A DNA stretch of 64,000 nt from Rhodoferax aquaticus. Its GTDB lineage: Bacteria > Pseudomonadota > Gammaproteobacteria > Burkholderiales > Burkholderiaceae_C. This document shows, piece after piece, positions 1 through 9,071 of this stretch. Location of the stretch: NCBI RefSeq assembly GCF_006974105.1, contig NZ_CP036282.1, forward strand, positions 1,922,001 through 1,986,000. The letters are read 5' to 3'. Below the pieces are notes generated by a model, which saw only the letters and a list, made by a program, of their open reading frames with translations, ran no database searches and was not told the DNA's origin. Position numbers and translations under genes: made by a program. The number at the start of each line of letters is the position of its first letter. The stretch's first letter is position 1.

Positions 1-251
1 TGACCGCTGTCGCGCTAGGCTTGGGCGCAAAAAAAATACTTACTTTGAGTGAATCACTTGTGACGTTTGCAGAGATGTCTCACGCTGAAATTCTTGCCTA
101 CGTGGCTTCGGGCGAACCTATGGGAAAAGCCGGAGCCTATGCGGTGCAAGGAGCAGCCGCGGCATATATAGCGCGCATTAGTGGTAGCTATACCGGTATC
201 GTGGGCTTGCCTTTGTTTGAAACCGCGCGCTTGCTCAAAACAGTAAGCTAG
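1..251 (+). CDS. maf: Maf-family nucleoside triphosphate pyrophosphatase, C-terminal part
   Basis: The gene enters from the left edge, so only about 82 C-terminal residues are visible. The Maf signature is clear: [13 protein letters not shown] (the conserved E-P-x-x-K-A-G-A-Y block at the active site) followed by [14 protein letters not shown], the usual end of the fold. Maf proteins hydrolyse non-canonical or modified NTPs to NMP and pyrophosphate in the cytosol. The stop codon is 4 nt before the rng start, so the two are probably one transcript, a common proteobacterial pair. Reading frame phase is fixed by the codon at 3-5. The exact Maf subgroup (dTTP/UTP type YhdE or m7GTP type YceF) cannot be settled from this end alone, although the [10 protein letters not shown] ending looks YhdE-like. 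Confidence 0.9.
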   Translation, partial: TAVALGLGAKKILTLSESLVTFAEMSHAEILAYVASGEPMGKAGAYAVQGAAAAYIARISGSYTGIVGLPLFETARLLKTVS

Positions 252-255
252 GGCT

Positions 256-1731
256 ATGCATCAAGATATTCTCATCAACTGGTCCCCGCAGGAAACACGG
301 GTCGCGATTGTGGAGCATGGGGCTGTGCAGGAGCTGCATGTTGAGCGTACCTTAGAGCGTGGTCTTGTTGGTAACGTGTACCTCGGAAAAGTTGCGCGGG
401 TATTGCCAGGGATGCAATCAGCCTTTATTGATATTGGTTTAGAACGCGCCGCTTTTTTGCATGTGGCAGACGTTTGGCACCCACCGGCCGAAGGCGAGTC
501 GTTGAGCGCCGCGCGCGCTTCCCAACCCCAAATACCCATTGAAAAACAGGTCTTTGAAGGGCAAGCGCTGATGGTGCAAGTGATCAAAGATCCGATTGGC
601 ACCAAAGGCGCCCGCCTCTCCACGCAGATCAGCATCGCCGGCCGTCTTCTTGTGTTTTTGCCGCAGGATGATCACATCGGTGTTTCACAAAAAATACCAC
701 CAACCCAGAGGGATGACTTGCGCAGTCGGCTGCAGACCTTGGCAGGCGCACAGGGTGGTGGTTTCATTCTGCGTACCAATGGCGAAGATGCTAATGACGC
801 TGAGTTGGCTGAGGACATTGCTTATCTGCGTAAGGCTTGGGCGCGGGTGAAGGACGCAGCACTGCGATTGCCCCCAAAGAGCTTACTGCACCAAGACCTG
901 AACTTGCTGCAGCGTGTGCTGCGTGATTTGGTGGGTGAGTCGACACAGACGATCCGTGTGGACTCTCGCGAACAGTATGAATTGCTTCGGACATTTGGCG
1001 CGGAGTTTATGCCCGCGGCAAGCGAGAAGTTGCAGCACTACAAAGGTGAGCGTCCCATTTTTGACCTGTATTCGATTGATGAGGAAATTGCCAAGGCGCT
1101 GGCCCGCAGGGTGGATTTAAAGTCGGGCGGGTATTTAATCGTTGACCAGACAGAGGCGCTAACCACAGTGGACGTGAACACGGGGGGCTTTGTCGGGGCA
1201 CGTAATTTTGACGACACGATTTTCAAGACCAACTTAGAAGCCGCTCAAGCCATTGCCCGACAGTTGCGCTTACGTAACTTGGGCGGGATCATTATTGTGG
1301 ACTTCATTGACATGGTGAGAGAAGACCACCGTGATGCGGTTCTTGGCGAGTTTCGCAAGCAGTTGGCCCGCGACAGGGTGAAGACCATGGCGGGCGGATT
1401 TTCTCAACTGGGTTTGGTTGAAATGACCCGTAAGCGCACCCGCGAGTCTTTGGCACACATGCTTTGCGAGCCATGCCCCACATGTGAGGGCAAGGGTATT
1501 GTGAAAACGGCGCGTAGTGTTACATACGACATCTTCCGGGAAATCCTGAGGGAGGCACGCCAGTTCAACCCCAGAGAATTTCGCGTAGTAGCGTCGCCTA
1601 AAGTCATTGAGTTATTCCTCGATGAAGAAAGTCAACACTTGGCAGGACTCTCTGAATTCATCGGCAAGCCGGTGTCGCTACAAAGCGAGGCCGCTATGGC
1701 GCAGGAACAATACGACATTGTTTTGTTGTGA
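256..1731 (+). CDS. rng: Ribonuclease G
   Basis: 491 residues, the normal RNase G length and without the long C-terminal scaffold of RNase E. The N-terminal S1-type RNA-binding domain carries GNVYLGKVARVLPGMQSAFI and ends near residue 80. The catalytic domain contains TTVDVNTGGFVG and IIIVDFIDM, which supply the two metal-binding aspartates. A CPTC zinc-link motif lies near residue 410. RNase G is a cytosolic endoribonuclease that matures the 16S rRNA 5' end and starts decay of some mRNAs. ATG start, immediately downstream of maf. The stop is 9 nt before a glycosyltransferase gene, so read-through into the polysaccharide region is possible. Confidence 0.97.
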   Translation: MHQDILINWSPQETRVAIVEHGAVQELHVERTLERGLVGNVYLGKVARVLPGMQSAFIDIGLERAAFLHVADVWHPPAEGESLSAARASQPQIPIEKQVFEGQALMVQVIKDPIGTKGARLSTQISIAGRLLVFLPQDDHIGVSQKIPPTQRDDLRSRLQTLAGAQGGGFILRTNGEDANDAELAEDIAYLRKAWARVKDAALRLPPKSLLHQDLNLLQRVLRDLVGESTQTIRVDSREQYELLRTFGAEFMPAASEKLQHYKGERPIFDLYSIDEEIAKALARRVDLKSGGYLIVDQTEALTTVDVNTGGFVGARNFDDTIFKTNLEAAQAIARQLRLRNLGGIIIVDFIDMVREDHRDAVLGEFRKQLARDRVKTMAGGFSQLGLVEMTRKRTRESLAHMLCEPCPTCEGKGIVKTARSVTYDIFREILREARQFNPREFRVVASPKVIELFLDEESQHLAGLSEFIGKPVSLQSEAAMAQEQYDIVLL

Positions 1732-1740
1732 TGGTGGCTT

Positions 1741-4161
1741 GTGACTGAGCGTTTGCGTATTGCGGTTCTGAGCCGTAATTTTTCAGTGACCGGCGGCGGG
1801 GCAGAGCGCTACTCCATCTCAGTGGTGGAGCAACTCGCCAAACAGCATGAAGTGCATGTGTTTGCACAGACTATTTCGCATGATTTTCCAGGCGTGACGT
1901 ACCACCAGGTGCCCATGCCGATGGAGCGCCCGCGCTGGATCAACCAACTTTACTTTGCATGGAAGACTTGGCGTGCCACACGCTCGGGTTTTGACATCGT
2001 GCATTCCCACGAGAACACGTGGCATGGCAATGTGCACACGGTGCATGTGCTGCCAGTGAAGCACACGCTGTTTGCCGGCAAACAGGGCTTCTCATTGGCC
2101 TTGCGTTGGTTGAAGGTGGTAACCAGCCCTCGCTTGCTGGCCTATCTTTGGCTTGAAGAGCGACGTTTTGCTTTTGCCTACAAAAAGAAGGTGGTGTGCG
2201 CATCGACCACGCTCAAAGAGGTGTTGGAAGGCGCTTTCCCTGATTCGTGTGGGATGCTGGAAGTCATTACGCCGGGAGTGGATGCGGTGCCTGGTCCTGC
2301 GACACCGCAGGCCAAGTCTGAAGCGCGGCGTGCACTCGGGGTGCCGGATGATGCCCCGTTGATGCTTTTTGTGGGTAACGATTTTGGCAAGAAGGGGCTC
2401 ACGACCTTGCTGGACGCGCAGGCGACGCTCCATAGCAAGGTGCAACTGCTGGTAATCGGCAATTCAGAGCGTGCCGCTGACTATGAGCAACAAGCGACGA
2501 AGCTGGGGCTCCGCTCACGGGTCCATTTTCTGGGCAGCCTAGAGGATATGTCTCCAGCCTACATCGCTGCGGACCTGCTGGCGCATCCGACTGTGGAAGA
2601 CTCCTACGGTATGGTGGTTCTGGAAGCTATGGCACATGGTCTGCCGGTGGTGGTGAGCGATGCGCCTTTCAGTGGAATTGCCAAGGATTTGACCTTGGGC
2701 TTGAATGCGCTGCTGCTTTCAATGCCGACTAACGCGAGTGACCTTGCTTCGAAGCTAGAGATTTTGCTTGGTGACCGTGCTGCTGCCAGTGCGCTGGGGG
2801 CCGGCGCTGTGAAATTCGCTCAGGAGAATTCGTGGGTTCAGGCCGGGCAGAGGTATGGCTCGCTCTATTCAGATGTGGCTCGCAAGTACCAACAACGTTG
2901 GTTGGTGCTTTCCCATGCATTCAACATGGATGGGCGTGCTGCCAGCCAAACCATTACCGACAAATTGCCGCACCTCGAAGCTGCAGGCATAGAACTGGTA
3001 GTGCTAAGCGGTGTTTCAGGCAGCCATGATCGCCACTACGAACACTACCAACTGTGGCCTGCCGGTCCTGCGGGCATCCGATTTGAACTGCGCCATGTTT
3101 TGCGCAAGTACTTCACTTCTCCTCTGGCCTACAGACTGGTGATGGTGTTGTTGTCGCTACCCTTGCTACCGTTGATGTTGGTCGAGAAGCTGATGCGCCC
3201 CGTGGAAAGCTCTTGGTCCTGGTGGCTATCAGCCTATTTCAAGGGATTACGCTTGGCGCGCCACCGAAAGTTCGACTTGATCTACTCAACCGGTGGTGCT
3301 TTTGCGGCGCACTTGGCCGGTAATGCCCTGAAGCAAAAGCTGGGAGTGCGGTGGCTGGCCGAGGTGCACGACCCGCTGGTGATGCCTGGCGCTGAGCCGG
3401 TAAGCAAGCAAGAGCTGATGCAGGCAGAGGTAGAGCGCATTATTTGCACCCATGCAGATGTGGCTGTCTGGTTTACTGATCAGGCACTGGCCAGCGCCAA
3501 GCGTAGGCATCCCCAACTGGGTGAACGCGGCAAAATGATGTTGCCCGGGATTGATGCGCCGTTCAAAGAAATGCCTCCTTATGTGCCCGGGCCGAAGATG
3601 GTGATTGGGCATTTCGGCTCTTTATCTCCAACACGTAACCTGACTCCCATTATTGAAGCACTGGAAGCGCTAGTGGCACAACGCCCCGAGCTTCGCGACA
3701 AAGTTGAACTCCAACTGACGGGAGGCCCCTTGGATGCAGTGTCTGAGGCTGCCATCTCAAAGTCGCCTGTGCGGAATCTGGTAAGGCACCTGGGCAGGAT
3801 AGAGGCAGATCCAGCCTCAGGGCTATCTGGGCGCGAGCAGATTTTGCGGCGTATGCGTAGTGCGGATGTTTTGCTTTTACTGCACGGTACGGAGGCGATC
3901 TGCGCTGAATACATTCCGTCCAAACTTTACGAGTACCTGTGGATGCAGCGGCCGATCTTGGCGACGGTCCATGGCAATCCCCAAATGGAAGTGTTATTGC
4001 AAAAGCAAGGCCACGTCGTTGTGAGGGATAGCACCGGTATTCTTGATTCGTTAAACAGGTTTTTCTATTCCTGGCAACGGCAGAAGCTTGCAGACACAGG
4101 CCTTGGAAGCGCCTTGACGACGGCTTCTGCGGTTTCACAATTGATAATGTGGACAAAATGA
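1741..4161 (+). CDS. Two-domain glycosyltransferase (tandem GT4-like modules)
   Basis: 806 residues, about twice the size of a single GT-B enzyme. Module one (about 1-380) begins IAVLSRNFSVTGGGAERYS, a classic GT4 N-terminal nucleotide-fold loop, and has the donor-binding EX7E region EDSYGMVVLEAMAHGLPVV. Module two starts near residue 386 (WLVLSHAFNMDGRAASQT), includes a hydrophobic stretch LVMVLLSLPLLPLMLV near 465-480 and ends with a GT-B-like C-terminal half (SKLYEYLWMQRPILATVHG). It probably adds two successive sugars to an LPS core or O-chain on the inner membrane face. GTG start, with no strong ribosome site. It overlaps the next GT by 4 nt. Donor and acceptor are unknown. A fusion caused by a missed stop is unlikely because coding-like sequence continues through the junction. 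Confidence 0.85.
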   Translation: MTERLRIAVLSRNFSVTGGGAERYSISVVEQLAKQHEVHVFAQTISHDFPGVTYHQVPMPMERPRWINQLYFAWKTWRATRSGFDIVHSHENTWHGNVHTVHVLPVKHTLFAGKQGFSLALRWLKVVTSPRLLAYLWLEERRFAFAYKKKVVCASTTLKEVLEGAFPDSCGMLEVITPGVDAVPGPATPQAKSEARRALGVPDDAPLMLFVGNDFGKKGLTTLLDAQATLHSKVQLLVIGNSERAADYEQQATKLGLRSRVHFLGSLEDMSPAYIAADLLAHPTVEDSYGMVVLEAMAHGLPVVVSDAPFSGIAKDLTLGLNALLLSMPTNASDLASKLEILLGDRAAASALGAGAVKFAQENSWVQAGQRYGSLYSDVARKYQQRWLVLSHAFNMDGRAASQTITDKLPHLEAAGIELVVLSGVSGSHDRHYEHYQLWPAGPAGIRFELRHVLRKYFTSPLAYRLVMVLLSLPLLPLMLVEKLMRPVESSWSWWLSAYFKGLRLARHRKFDLIYSTGGAFAAHLAGNALKQKLGVRWLAEVHDPLVMPGAEPVSKQELMQAEVERIICTHADVAVWFTDQALASAKRRHPQLGERGKMMLPGIDAPFKEMPPYVPGPKMVIGHFGSLSPTRNLTPIIEALEALVAQRPELRDKVELQLTGGPLDAVSEAAISKSPVRNLVRHLGRIEADPASGLSGREQILRRMRSADVLLLLHGTEAICAEYIPSKLYEYLWMQRPILATVHGNPQMEVLLQKQGHVVVRDSTGILDSLNRFFYSWQRQKLADTGLGSALTTASAVSQLIMWTK

Positions 4162-5090
4162 TGCCGATACTCTCCGTCATAGTTCTCGGCTTTCGGCAAT
4201 TCGAAACGGTCACCAAGAATTGTCTAGATTCCCTGATTCCTTGGTTTAACCACCCCGATATCGAGGTATTGGTAATAGACAATGGTTCTCCAGATGATTC
4301 AGCGTCGCTTACCCAACAGTGGTGTTCGAACCACCCCAATGTGCGTTGCTTCATTAGTGAAGAGAATCGGGGCTTTGCGGGGGGGATGAACTGGGGTGTT
4401 AAACATGCGAAAGGCGAATGGCTATTGCTTGTAAATAACGATACCGTTTTCCCCGGGCGCGCCTTGGACGCGTTGCTGAACGTTGTGCTGTCAGTGCCAA
4501 GCGATGTGGCAATGTTGGGACCAGTAACTAACGCAGCGGGCAATGGTCAACGCTTATGGCGACCAGAAGCCTCACATGCCGAGTGGCTTCAGATTGGTGA
4601 AACACTGCATACACATCCCACACAGCAATTGATGCCAACGTATCGATGTGATTTCTTCTGCATTGCCATTCGCCGCAAAGTTTGGGAACAGCTGGGCGGC
4701 TTAGATGTTGAATTTGGACTTGGGTACTATGAAGATGTGGACTTTAGTTTGCGGCTTAGGACTGCAGGTTATCAGCAGATGATTACGGAGGATGTATTCA
4801 TACTGCATGTTGGTAGCGCAACCTTCAAAGGTAGTAAAGACGCACGGGCCTTGATCAAACGCAATAAGAAACTGCTACAAACTAAACATCGGTTGGTTCG
4901 TTTTGAGCACACCCGATTGGGAAACTTAGCGGCACTAGAGCGTTATGAAACATTGCGCCAACTCGGCGTCTGGACCTCGTCCTTGCAATTGCGCAAGGAT
5001 TTGCGCATGCGAGCACTGGAAGAAGATGCGCCTAGAAGTATCGTAAAACGCTGGTTGTGGCAGCGAAAGATTAAAAGGGTGTTTAGATGA
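4158..5090 (+). CDS. GT2 family glycosyltransferase (rhamnosyltransferase-like)
   Basis: About 310 residues. GT-A fold with the N-terminal SVIVLGFRQF, a DNGSPDD nucleotide loop, the ENRGFAGGMNWGV motif typical of WbbL/RfbF-like rhamnosyltransferases, and NNDTVF as the metal-binding DxD-type site. YYEDVDFSLRLRTAGY supplies the catalytic ED region. ATG at 4158 is preferred over the upstream GTG at 4149 because it makes a 4-nt ATGA overlap with the preceding stop. It is in the forward polysaccharide run between the double glycosyltransferase and the O-antigen ligase-like gene. Sugar specificity is inferred from resemblance only. Confidence 0.88.
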   Translation: MMPILSVIVLGFRQFETVTKNCLDSLIPWFNHPDIEVLVIDNGSPDDSASLTQQWCSNHPNVRCFISEENRGFAGGMNWGVKHAKGEWLLLVNNDTVFPGRALDALLNVVLSVPSDVAMLGPVTNAAGNGQRLWRPEASHAEWLQIGETLHTHPTQQLMPTYRCDFFCIAIRRKVWEQLGGLDVEFGLGYYEDVDFSLRLRTAGYQQMITEDVFILHVGSATFKGSKDARALIKRNKKLLQTKHRLVRFEHTRLGNLAALERYETLRQLGVWTSSLQLRKDLRMRALEEDAPRSIVKRWLWQRKIKRVFR

Positions 5091-6373
5091 AGTTTATTGT
5101 AAATCGATGGAACGGCTGGATGCCTGTTGAAAGTACCGCACTTGAGCGCATCATCATGGCCCTGATTGCACTAGCCCCTGTTTTTTATCTTTCGATCCCT
5201 CACTGGATCACTAATATATCTATATTATCTATTCTGCTAATATTGGCATCTTCTATATTCTACAGAAATTATTTTTCTGTATATAAAAATGCCGCGCTAT
5301 TGCCTTTTTTGTGCATGTTTTTAGTTTATTTTTTGTCAATTTTTGTGTCGCAGTTGGGTCGCGGCGTCTTTGTGTCGAAAGAGTATTTGGACCAAACGCG
5401 GTGGCTGCTTGGCATACCTTTTTTTGCATTTCTATATTATTTTCGGATTGATTTTTCGCTGATGCTGCGCTGGTGTGCTCCGCTTGTAGTCATATTTGCG
5501 TGGATAAGCAGCACATTTTTCATTCCCAGTGATGCGTGGGGCGACCGTGCAACCATTGAATTCATGGATCCTTTGGCATTTGGATTTATGAGTTTGTCAG
5601 TGGGGCTGATGTGCTTGGTTACGGCGATTTTGGATCTGAGAAGGGGGGGTATAAGTAAGCTGGCGGTTTTGAATCTTGTAGGATTCTTGGTTGGACTTTA
5701 TATTTCGTTGCGAAGCGGCAGCCGAACTGGATGGCCGGCGTTTCCTTTTGTTCTGCTGTTGATCGCCGTGGTCCAATTTGAGAAATCTACTAAGGGACGA
5801 ATCTATTCAGTTCTTTTGCTGGTGCTCCCGCTGTGCGTCATAGCGTTGCTCTCCACCACGTTCCGTATGCGCATGGCCGATTTCGTGAATGAAGTTTCCA
5901 GTTATCCCTGGCATGGTGGAGTCGCTTCCGATACATCAGTGGGAATGCGTATCACCTTTTACCGACTGGGGGTCTATTATTTCTCTGAGAGCCCTTGGTT
6001 TGGTTGGGGCGACAGGGGGTATCTTGTGATCAAAGATGCCGCAGAAGTATTGAGGTTTTCAACCGCGTACACCAGGGATTTTGCCTACCATGCGTTGTTC
6101 CATAGCGAGTGGACTACACAAGCTGTGAGATTTGGCGTACTGGGTCTCTTTGCAGTTTTTTGGGTCTTTGCGGTGCCTGTTTACTTCTTCTTTACGCGTC
6201 TACGCTCACACACCCACGCAGCGCTTATGGGCTTGGCATTTCTAATGTGCCAACTGGCCGCAAGCTTCAGCACTGAAATATATAGCTCCAAAGGAATGAT
6301 CACATTCTCAGTAGTGGTTGTTTCCGGACTTTTGGTCAGTATTCTTGCTGGGAATGGCAATACAGACCGCTAG
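5087..6373 (+). CDS. O-antigen ligase/polymerase-like membrane protein (Wzy_C/WaaL family)
   Basis: 428 residues with at least ten hydrophobic segments, starting near residue 22 (IIMALIALAPVFYLSI). The motif SLRSGSRTGWPAF, followed by a hydrophobic span and a large periplasmic loop with WFGWGDRGY, matches the Wzy_C/O-antigen ligase family, which either polymerises O-units or joins O-chain to lipid A-core on the periplasmic face of the inner membrane. The start overlaps the previous stop by 4 nt (ATGA). Codons are visibly more A/T-rich than in flanking core genes (many TTT, ATA and TAT), suggesting acquisition by transfer. Ligase versus polymerase cannot be decided by eye. Confidence 0.85.
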   Translation: MKFIVNRWNGWMPVESTALERIIMALIALAPVFYLSIPHWITNISILSILLILASSIFYRNYFSVYKNAALLPFLCMFLVYFLSIFVSQLGRGVFVSKEYLDQTRWLLGIPFFAFLYYFRIDFSLMLRWCAPLVVIFAWISSTFFIPSDAWGDRATIEFMDPLAFGFMSLSVGLMCLVTAILDLRRGGISKLAVLNLVGFLVGLYISLRSGSRTGWPAFPFVLLLIAVVQFEKSTKGRIYSVLLLVLPLCVIALLSTTFRMRMADFVNEVSSYPWHGGVASDTSVGMRITFYRLGVYYFSESPWFGWGDRGYLVIKDAAEVLRFSTAYTRDFAYHALFHSEWTTQAVRFGVLGLFAVFWVFAVPVYFFFTRLRSHTHAALMGLAFLMCQLAASFSTEIYSSKGMITFSVVVVSGLLVSILAGNGNTDR

Positions 6374-6408
6374 CGGCAAGTGCCTCACATCTTGCGACGA
6401 AGAACTTG

Positions 6409-8280
6409 ATGAGCCAACAAAATTATCGCGCTGATGTTGATGGTTTGCGAGCAATCGCAATTTTATTCGTGGTTTTGTACCACGGATACCCATCGGAATT
6501 CAATGGTGGGCAGATAGGTGTCGATGTATTTTTTGTTATATCCGGTTATTTGATAACGGGATTGATCATCGATGATGTGTCAAAGAACCGGTTTCACCTC
6601 ACCACGTTTTATGCAAGACGCATCCGGAGAATTTTCCCGGCTTTAATCACCGTGCTGTTTTCCTGCATGGCCCTGGGGTGGTTTACCCTATTAAGTGTTG
6701 ACTTCGAACAATTGGGCCGCCAGGTAATCGCTGGTGCCTTGTTTTCTGCAAATTTTCTGTTTTGGAATGATGTTGGATACTTTGACATCGCTGCGGAGAA
6801 GAAGCCACTCCTGCATTTGTGGTCATTGGGGGTGGAGGAACAGTTTTACATTGCGTTCCCAATCATTTTTGTTTATATCCGGAAAAATTTTAAAATAATA
6901 TTTTTTGCGGTGCTACTGCTAACTTCGTTAGCGCTGTATATGTGGATTGGAAGCGTTAACCCATCGAGTGCCTTCTATTTGCCACATACTCGGTTTTGGC
7001 AAATCCTTAGTGGATCAGTCTTGATCCTTATGCAGCGTGAATACTACAAGCCATCTAAGAGATTGGAAAATGCTGCTTCGTTTTTCGGAGTAGTGGTTTT
7101 AATACTTTCGCTTTATACAATGCGCGGACCCGTCGAATTTGCATCCTACCGTTCGATCTTTCCCGTCATTGCTGCGATGCTTTTTTTATACGGTCAATCT
7201 TCATGGATCAATGGCACCATATTGTCTTGCCGTCCGATGGTTTTAGTGGGAAAGATCAGTTTTCCGCTTTATCTGTGGCATTGGGTTTTGCTGTCGTTTT
7301 GTCATATTTTTGAGGATAGTAAGCCATTCATCGAGGTGCGAAATCCTGCGCTGATTTTGTCTTTTTTGTTGGCTTTTGCCACGTATTGGTTCATCGAGCA
7401 GCCGGTCCGTTTCGGTCGATGGAGCCACTACCCAACTTCGATACTGTCGCTCCCATTATTTTTTGTTTTGATAATTGGAGGGTGGGTCTATTTTGACAAT
7501 GGTGTGCCGCAGCGGGCTGCTGCTCAAGTTTCGCAACTCAATAGTGGTGATATCGGACAGCAGGGATTTCTGACCTATCTAAGAACGACTGCACACCCCT
7601 GTGCCGAGCGTGGATGGGTGGCTGCTGTGAATGAAAAGGGTGTGAGTTCGAGGTGTGCGCAAAACCATAGTAGTTCTGAAAGCCCTGCCTACGTGCTGCT
7701 TGGGGACAGTCATGCGGAGCATTTATTTCCAGGCTTGGCGGAACAATTTCCCAAGACTGCGCTTGCATACACTACCCGGGAAGGTCTTCCTCTCACTTCT
7801 AATCCCGGTTTTCGTGAGATTTTTTCAGCCATCGCGGCAGACCACTCTGTAAAAGGCGTTCTGCTATCTGCCCACTGGGCTTCGAAACTACAAGATGCTG
7901 ATCACATTAGATTTCATGCCGATCTAAGGGCGACTCTTGACTACCTTACTGGTCAAGGTAAGGCGGTGTATCTGCTGGATGACGTTCCCATATTCCCATT
8001 CAACGCGGAGCGATGCGCTTACGCTGACAGATTCTTTGTTTCAAATATGTGCACAGCCTCTAAGGGGTCGGTTACCCATACACCCCTGAACTTAGCAGAC
8101 AACATTAGCAACCCGCTCGTGCTTTATCTCAATCTTGAAAAATACATCTGCAACGAGCATGAATGTCATATGGCTCGTGAAGCCCGCTTGCTTTATCGTG
8201 ACAGGAATCACCTTAACTTAAACGGTTCACGCTATGTTGCATGGGCTTTGCATGCGGAATACCCGAAACTCTTTCCGTGA
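6409..8280 (+). CDS. Acyltransferase (OafA/YrhL, AT3 family) with fused SGNH domain
   Basis: About 623 residues. The start of the AT3 domain is clear: YRADVDGLRAIAILFVVLYH, with the DGLRAIAI and H motifs expected, then GVDVFFVISGYLI and RRIRRIFPAL. Ten or so membrane spans reach about residue 375. The periplasmic C-terminal half is an SGNH/GDSL hydrolase-like domain with LLGDSHAEH (nucleophile serine) and DRNHLNLNGS (the D-x-x-H block). Such proteins O-acetylate LPS O-antigen or other surface sugars. ATG at 6409 is chosen over the adjacent TTG at 6406. It is AT-rich like the preceding gene and ends 12 nt from a converging gene, with no room for a separate terminator. Confidence 0.92.
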   Translation: MSQQNYRADVDGLRAIAILFVVLYHGYPSEFNGGQIGVDVFFVISGYLITGLIIDDVSKNRFHLTTFYARRIRRIFPALITVLFSCMALGWFTLLSVDFEQLGRQVIAGALFSANFLFWNDVGYFDIAAEKKPLLHLWSLGVEEQFYIAFPIIFVYIRKNFKIIFFAVLLLTSLALYMWIGSVNPSSAFYLPHTRFWQILSGSVLILMQREYYKPSKRLENAASFFGVVVLILSLYTMRGPVEFASYRSIFPVIAAMLFLYGQSSWINGTILSCRPMVLVGKISFPLYLWHWVLLSFCHIFEDSKPFIEVRNPALILSFLLAFATYWFIEQPVRFGRWSHYPTSILSLPLFFVLIIGGWVYFDNGVPQRAAAQVSQLNSGDIGQQGFLTYLRTTAHPCAERGWVAAVNEKGVSSRCAQNHSSSESPAYVLLGDSHAEHLFPGLAEQFPKTALAYTTREGLPLTSNPGFREIFSAIAADHSVKGVLLSAHWASKLQDADHIRFHADLRATLDYLTGQGKAVYLLDDVPIFPFNAERCAYADRFFVSNMCTASKGSVTHTPLNLADNISNPLVLYLNLEKYICNEHECHMAREARLLYRDRNHLNLNGSRYVAWALHAEYPKLFP

Positions 8281-8291
8281 ACCTCGTATTC

Positions 8292-9071
8292 TCAATTGAG
8301 AACATTCCTTTTGGCGGTGGTGAACCAGGGGGTAAATGCTTGGTCGCGTTTTGCTATCGCGTACTTCAATCGTTCTTTCTGTTTGCGAAGTGGGGTATTT
8401 GTGTAGTAAACCCCAGTTCCACCGCCAACCCCGCAAATAATGGGGGGAGGTGCCATAAGGCAGCCCTTCAATTGAGCCGTCAAAAAGATATCTTTAAAGC
8501 ACTCTTCTAGACTGTGCCCGTGCTGAGATCGCACAGCAAGGTGTGCGTTGAGGAAGAGTTTGCGGTAGATATCTATATTGGCTGCATAGAAGCGTGTGTC
8601 AATATAGGCTAGGGTCGTGGGTGTCAACGGAGAGAATGTGTTTGAAAAAACACCCTTGAGCAGCAAATCCCCATTCCACTGTTGCATGCATCCAGCAAAG
8701 TTCTCCACCCAAAGTTTGGACGTGCATTTGGCGAAGGCACCTGCAGTCCTGATTTGCTCAGAGTTCTCGATAGCATATTTAACGATTTCTCCTTCCCCAT
8801 AACCGCGCCCGTGGAGCTGCACTGCGGCACTGTCATTCTGAAAGGTCAGGCACTCGATCTGATGCGCGTTGGGAAGTTGTGCCACCATTGGGCGGAAATC
8901 GAAGCCAGAGCCGTCGCACAGTACCAGTGGTGTGTGTGGGCTGATGGCGCTCCATTGCAACACCGACTCCATCGCTAGTCGCACCCGCTCTTGCGGATCT
9001 TGCAAACGTACTCCTAGATCATGAACAACCACGCTAGAAGTCAATAAGACCGGAGGCCTGTCGTACGTCAT
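8292..9071 (-). CDS. Unknown protein, last gene of the msbA-containing operon
   Basis: About 259 residues. I do not recognise a named family with certainty. Visible features: LLTSSVVVHDLGVRLQDPQE at the N-terminus, LVLCDGSGFDF, a glycine-rich GVGGGTGVYYTNTP near the C-terminus, no signal peptide and no membrane span. The pattern (a short beta strand then DGSGFD, and an acidic/aromatic middle) is compatible with a small GT-A-like or nucleotide-sugar enzyme, but that is a guess. ATG at 9071 is preferred over the longer start at 9119 because it forms a 4-nt ATGA overlap with the upstream stop, the same coupling used by every other junction in this operon. Context suggests a role in LPS or capsule assembly. 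Confidence 0.72.
   Translation of the reverse strand: MTYDRPPVLLTSSVVVHDLGVRLQDPQERVRLAMESVLQWSAISPHTPLVLCDGSGFDFRPMVAQLPNAHQIECLTFQNDSAAVQLHGRGYGEGEIVKYAIENSEQIRTAGAFAKCTSKLWVENFAGCMQQWNGDLLLKGVFSNTFSPLTPTTLAYIDTRFYAANIDIYRKLFLNAHLAVRSQHGHSLEECFKDIFLTAQLKGCLMAPPPIICGVGGGTGVYYTNTPLRKQKERLKYAIAKRDQAFTPWFTTAKRNVLN

Noticed and set aside
3650-4543. 297-codon open frame antisense to the double GT and GT2 junction
   Set aside because: Crosses two well-supported forward genes and has no domain character.
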